Origin: Planctomycetaceae bacterium
GTDB taxonomy: Bacteria; Planctomycetota; Planctomycetia; Pirellulales; Thermoguttaceae
NCBI GenBank assembly: GCA_031288765.1
Contig: JAITQV010000675.1
Coordinates: 1-9,421 of the forward strand
Length of the DNA: 9,421 bases
Direction: 5' to 3'
The notes under the pieces are model-generated. The model was given only the letters and a program-made list of their open reading frames with translations. It made no database searches and was not told the DNA's origin. The position numbers and the translations under genes were made by a program. Every line of letters begins with the position of its first letter. Position 1 is the first letter of the stretch. Positions 6,787 to 9,421 of the stretch are shown in pieces.

Positions 6787-6801
6787 ATTACTTTGTGAAA
6801 A
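6773..6801 (-). promoter_or_regulatory. Candidate promoter of the STAS/kinase operon
   Basis: On the - strand, TTTTCA (6796-6801; 4 of 6 to the -35 consensus) and TATAAA (6773-6778; 5 of 6 to the -10 consensus) are separated by 17 bases. Transcription would start near 6766, giving a leader of about 70 bases before ATG 6697. Confidence 0.5.
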
Positions 6802-7152
6802 CCCCCCCATATTTTTAAAAATCTCCGTAAATAAAAAACCTAATTTTGAATATCCGATCAAATGGGAAGGAATTTGGGAAGGAATTTTTTTTGCGGAAAA
6901 GTTTTTTTGACTCTTCTACGGTACTGTTTTCTACGGTAATTTCATAAATTATTCCGCTTATTTTTTTTATTCTTCGGCAGAATATTAAAAAATCCCGAAA
7001 GGGGGGCTTGAAAAGAGAAAAAAATCAGTCACAATGTTGTATCTTCATGGGGTTTTTAACATGATTTTCAATGATTTTCATGTTTTTAATAATTTTTAAC
7101 ATCCTGATTTGTCAAAATTCAGGTTTGAATCAACACAATAAATAAACGGTTC
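6802..7152. other. AT-rich divergent intergenic region with short duplications
   Basis: No gene is seen here. The stretch contains a 12-bp tandem duplication GGGAAGGAATTT (6864-6875, 6876-6887), a direct repeat TCTACGGTA (6915-6923 and 6930-6938, 15 bp apart), an imperfect hairpin around ATTCT-TCGGC-AGAAT (about 6963-6990), a 10-bp tandem duplication ATGATTTTCA (7061-7080), and an inverted repeat AACATGA/TCATGTT (7058-7064, 7078-7084). The rplY promoter must lie in this stretch, but no convincing -35/-10 pair could be chosen. Confidence 0.5.
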
Positions 7153-7162
7153 GGAGCGGAAA

Positions 7163-7795
7163 ATGGCTAAAATTCACACAATAACCGTGAAACTTCGTGA
7201 TTCACACGGAAAACGCCGGAATCGCCGGTTACGCAACGCCGGTAATGTGCCGGCGGTTCTTTATGGTCACAAACAAGCAGTGCAAAGCCTGACACTTTCA
7301 GCGGAAGAATTGGATACTGTTGTTCGTCATGGTAACCGATTCGTCGAACTGCAAGGCGATATTAAAGAAAAAGCGTTTATTAAAGAGGTTCAGTGGAATA
7401 CATGGGGAAATCAAATTCTTCATGTCGATTTTGCGCGAGTTAGCGAACACGAAAAAGTTCATGTTACGGTTCCCATTGAATTACGCGGCGAATCGTCCGG
7501 AACCAAAGACGGCGGTGTGGTTAAACACGTTTTACATTCCATCGAATTAGAATGCGAAGCCGCAGCCGTGCCGGAAAAAATTGATGTTAATATCAATCAC
7601 CTTGAATTTAATCAAACCTTACATGTCAGCGATTTGGAATTGCCGGTTGGGGCAAAAGCCTTGATCGACGAAACGACAATCGTTGTGAGTTGTTCGCTGC
7701 CCGTCGAAGTTTCCGAAGAAGAAACAACACCGGGCGAAAAAGAACCGGAAGTTATCGGGCGTAAAAAGACTGATGAAGAATCGAAAGAAGAATGA
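7163..7795 (+). CDS. rplY: 50S ribosomal protein L25/TL5/CTC
   Basis: A 210-residue member of the long (CTC/TL5) form of L25, which binds 5S rRNA in the large ribosomal subunit. The N-terminal 5S-binding domain carries the family pattern GKRRNRRLRNAGNVPAVLYG (residues 16-35). A second beta-rich domain follows (about 95-185), with a highly charged Glu/Lys tail at the end. The ATG is supported by GGAG (7153-7156) 6 bases upstream. The stop codon overlaps the start of pth as ATGA, suggesting translational coupling. The divergent upstream region is long and structured, which leaves room for leader regulation, although no known ribosomal-protein leader motif was recognised. Confidence 0.95.
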   Translation: MAKIHTITVKLRDSHGKRRNRRLRNAGNVPAVLYGHKQAVQSLTLSAEELDTVVRHGNRFVELQGDIKEKAFIKEVQWNTWGNQILHVDFARVSEHEKVHVTVPIELRGESSGTKDGGVVKHVLHSIELECEAAAVPEKIDVNINHLEFNQTLHVSDLELPVGAKALIDETTIVVSCSLPVEVSEEETTPGEKEPEVIGRKKTDEESKEE

Positions 7796-8364
7796 AATTA
7801 ATTGTCGGACTCGGCAACCCCGGTGCCAAATACCGCTTGAACCGGCACAATGCCGGTTATTTAGTCCTTGCGGAATTGGCAAACCGGTCGTCGTTTAACA
7901 CAACAGGAAGCCGCCCGAAAACAAAGTTTCACGCCGATTTGCTTGAAGTCCGAGATGATTTTGGAAATTCCGTTTTGTTGCTTGCCCCGACAACTTATAT
8001 GAACCGAAGCGGTTTGAGTGTCGGAGAAGCCGCAAAATTTTACAAAATTCCTAATGAGGAGATTTTGATTGTTTGTGATGATTTGAATTTGCCGTTTACC
8101 AAACTCCGGTTTCGTACCGAAGGCAGCAGCGGAGGACAAAAAGGTTTAGCCGATGTGTTGCGTGTTTTGGGAACGGAAAAGATTCCGCGTTTACGAATCG
8201 GAATCGGTCAGCCGCCCGGTCAAATGGATGCCGCCGATTATGTGTTGATGAATTTCACCGAAAAAGAACGGATTGATTTGGATTTGACACTTAAACAGGC
8301 GGCGGATGCTGTTGAATGTTGGTTACGTTTCGGTATTACCGAAGCAATGAATAAATATAACTAA
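7792..8364 (+). CDS. pth: Peptidyl-tRNA hydrolase
   Basis: This 190-residue enzyme releases peptides from peptidyl-tRNA that has dropped off the ribosome. The family signatures are in order: GLGNPG (residues 6-11, with Asn9), RHNAGY (18-23, catalytic His19), PTTYMNRSG (66-74, with Asn71) and the Asp-containing DDLNLP (96-101, Asp96 matching the E. coli catalytic Asp93). The later block reads GGQKGL (114-119) where E. coli has GGHNGL, so the His-Asn pair is replaced by Gln-Lys. The start overlaps the rplY stop by 4 bp, and a GAAAGAAGA purine stretch in the end of rplY can act as the ribosome site. The length is normal. Activity is expected, since His19, Asn9 and Asp96 are kept. Confidence 0.96.
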   Translation: MKLIVGLGNPGAKYRLNRHNAGYLVLAELANRSSFNTTGSRPKTKFHADLLEVRDDFGNSVLLLAPTTYMNRSGLSVGEAAKFYKIPNEEILIVCDDLNLPFTKLRFRTEGSSGGQKGLADVLRVLGTEKIPRLRIGIGQPPGQMDAADYVLMNFTEKERIDLDLTLKQAADAVECWLRFGITEAMNKYN

Positions 8365-8403
8365 AAATAAACTCGATTTTAACTCGAACCGGAACCCGAA
8401 ATT

Positions 8404-8847
8404 ATGACACAGAACGTTTACGAAGGGTTGTTTATTTTCGACTCTGACCTTTACGCCAAAGAACCGGACAATGTTTCCGGTCAGGTAACCCGTATTATTG
8501 AACAGTTCGGAGGAGAAGTTCTTCTCAGCCGGCTTTGGGATGAGCGGAAACTGGCTTATCCGATTAAAGGACATCGCCGCGGAACCTATTGGCTCGCCTA
8601 TCTTAGGATTGATTCACTCAAGGTTAAGGAATTGACACGCCAGTTTCAATTGAGCGAAAGCGTGATTCGATTTCTTTTTCTGCATGTTGATCCGCGTTTG
8701 GTGGAGACATTGGTGGAACATGCCCGCGCCGGACACTTACACGCCGGAGAGCAACAAGTTGACCAGACTCAGGAAGAAATCCAACAACCCGCTTCCACAA
8801 TTTTGGAAGAAGAAAGTATGGATAATTCCGACGGTATTAAAGATTAA
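8404..8847 (+). CDS. rpsF: 30S ribosomal protein S6
   Basis: A 147-residue S6, a component of the platform of the small subunit where it pairs with S18. The N-terminal strand YEGLFIFDSDL (residues 6-16) and the block LWDERKLAYPIKGHRRGTYW (44-63) are typical. After the core (about residue 105) comes an extension of roughly 40 residues, rich in Gln and Glu and ending DNSDGIKD; acidic tails of variable length are known in S6. The start is the only good one, but no strong Shine-Dalgarno is seen: GGAAC lies 10-14 bases upstream. It is 39 bases after pth and 118 bases before ssb, in the same direction, consistent with one transcript. Confidence 0.95.
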   Translation: MTQNVYEGLFIFDSDLYAKEPDNVSGQVTRIIEQFGGEVLLSRLWDERKLAYPIKGHRRGTYWLAYLRIDSLKVKELTRQFQLSESVIRFLFLHVDPRLVETLVEHARAGHLHAGEQQVDQTQEEIQQPASTILEEESMDNSDGIKD

Positions 8848-8870
8848 AAACTTAAAATTAAAGATTAAAA
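8836..8870. repeat. Short direct repeat ATTAAAGATTAAAA
   Basis: The 14-base motif occurs at 8836-8849 and 8857-8870, 21 bp apart, and spans the rpsF stop codon. A second small tandem duplication, ATAACAGT, lies at 8911-8926. Both look like local slippage products in the rpsF-ssb gap. No promoter or terminator was identified there. Confidence 0.5.
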
Positions 8871-8965
8871 CATCCGCAGGTAAAGCGGCAATAGTACGGA
8901 ATCTTTATTGATAACAGTATAACAGTAAATGTTTCCTATTGTTGTTTCATTTTGGAGAATCATTC

Positions 8966-9418
8966 ATGGCAAGTTTCAATAGAGTCATATTGTTGGGGAA
9001 TCTGACACGAACTCCCGAATTACGTCATATTCCTTCGGGAACTGCCGTAACCGATATTGGTTTAGCCGTCAACGACCGTCGAAAAAGTATGACGGGAGAA
9101 TGGGTTGACGAAGTCACGTTTGTCGATATCACGTTGTGGGGACGAACAGCGGAAATCGCCGCCGAATACCTGACCAAAGGATCGCCGGTTTTGATTGAAG
9201 GGCGTTTGAAACTCGATACATGGGAATCGGAAGGTCAGAAACGTTCGAAACTAAAAGTGATCGGCGAAAAAATGTCCATGTTGAGTGGGGGCGGAAATCG
9301 AGGCGAAGATGTTTCTTATTCTTCTTCCCGACCGGTTTCAACTTCTCCTCCGCGTTCTCAAGCGGCGCCGCAGGATTATTATGATATTCCGCCGGATGCT
9401 GATGATGTTCCGTTTTGA
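8966..9418 (+). CDS. ssb: Single-stranded DNA-binding protein
   Basis: A 150-residue SSB that coats single-stranded DNA during replication and repair. The OB fold spans about residues 1-106, from ASFNRVILLGNLTRTPELR to the KVIGEKMSML strand, with base-stacking aromatics at Phe52, Trp58 and Trp86 in the positions of E. coli Trp54, Phe60 and Trp88. A short Gly/Ser/Pro-rich linker leads to the acidic tip DADDVPF, the partner-docking tail. The frame also reaches a TTG at 8939, but ATG 8966 has GGAG (8954-8957) 8 bases upstream and begins exactly at the conserved N-terminus. The gene is complete, ending 3 bases before the window edge. The rpsF-ssb order is classical; rpsR or rplI would be expected next. 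Confidence 0.96.
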   Translation: MASFNRVILLGNLTRTPELRHIPSGTAVTDIGLAVNDRRKSMTGEWVDEVTFVDITLWGRTAEIAAEYLTKGSPVLIEGRLKLDTWESEGQKRSKLKVIGEKMSMLSGGGNRGEDVSYSSSRPVSTSPPRSQAAPQDYYDIPPDADDVPF

Positions 9419-9421
9419 TTT

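Noticed and set aside
7008..7036. Promoter TTGAAA followed 17 bases later by ACAATG before rplY
   Set aside because: The -10 match is too poor. Several equally weak alternatives exist in this AT-rich region.

Overview
The window looks like a chromosomal segment of a planctomycete, most likely of the Pirellulales type and of only moderate GC content. The reasons are the gene order rplY-pth-rpsF-ssb on the + strand, a STAS antagonist and RsbW-type kinase pair of the kind planctomycetes carry, and a very large cytoplasmic orphan protein. The assignment comes from recognising protein families and gene order by eye; no search was run.

Layout. Positions 1-932 hold no credible gene. They are packed with structured repeats: a composite hairpin repeat, a seven-copy 41-bp palindromic tandem array enclosed by 56-bp inverted arms, further hairpins, and fragments of the same repeat family. 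Positions 933-5216 (- strand) encode one 1427-residue protein of unknown function. Positions 5217-5793 are its leader and probable promoter, followed by a second copy of the composite repeat in the opposite orientation. Positions 5794-6697 (- strand) hold a two-gene partner-switching operon: STAS antagonist first, then the GHKL-ATPase anti-sigma kinase. Positions 6698-7162 are an AT-rich divergent intergenic region with a promoter overlapped by an operator-like inverted repeat. Positions 7163-9418 (+ strand) are rplY, pth, rpsF and ssb, a translation and replication housekeeping cluster in which rplY and pth overlap by 4 bp.

How it fits together. The right third is ordinary housekeeping sequence. 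The operon in the middle should sense a signal and control a sigma factor or other target that is not encoded nearby. The unusual part is the repeat system. Around the giant gene the intergenic repeats occur in mirror image (modules C, then B, then A, going outward on both sides). Their stems show paired compensatory changes, which points to selection or a spreading mechanism that acts on the folded form. The 41-bp array has a three-unit (123-bp) higher-order rhythm, and its last copy has a changed but still palindromic core. No CRISPR array, transposase, tRNA or rRNA gene was seen.
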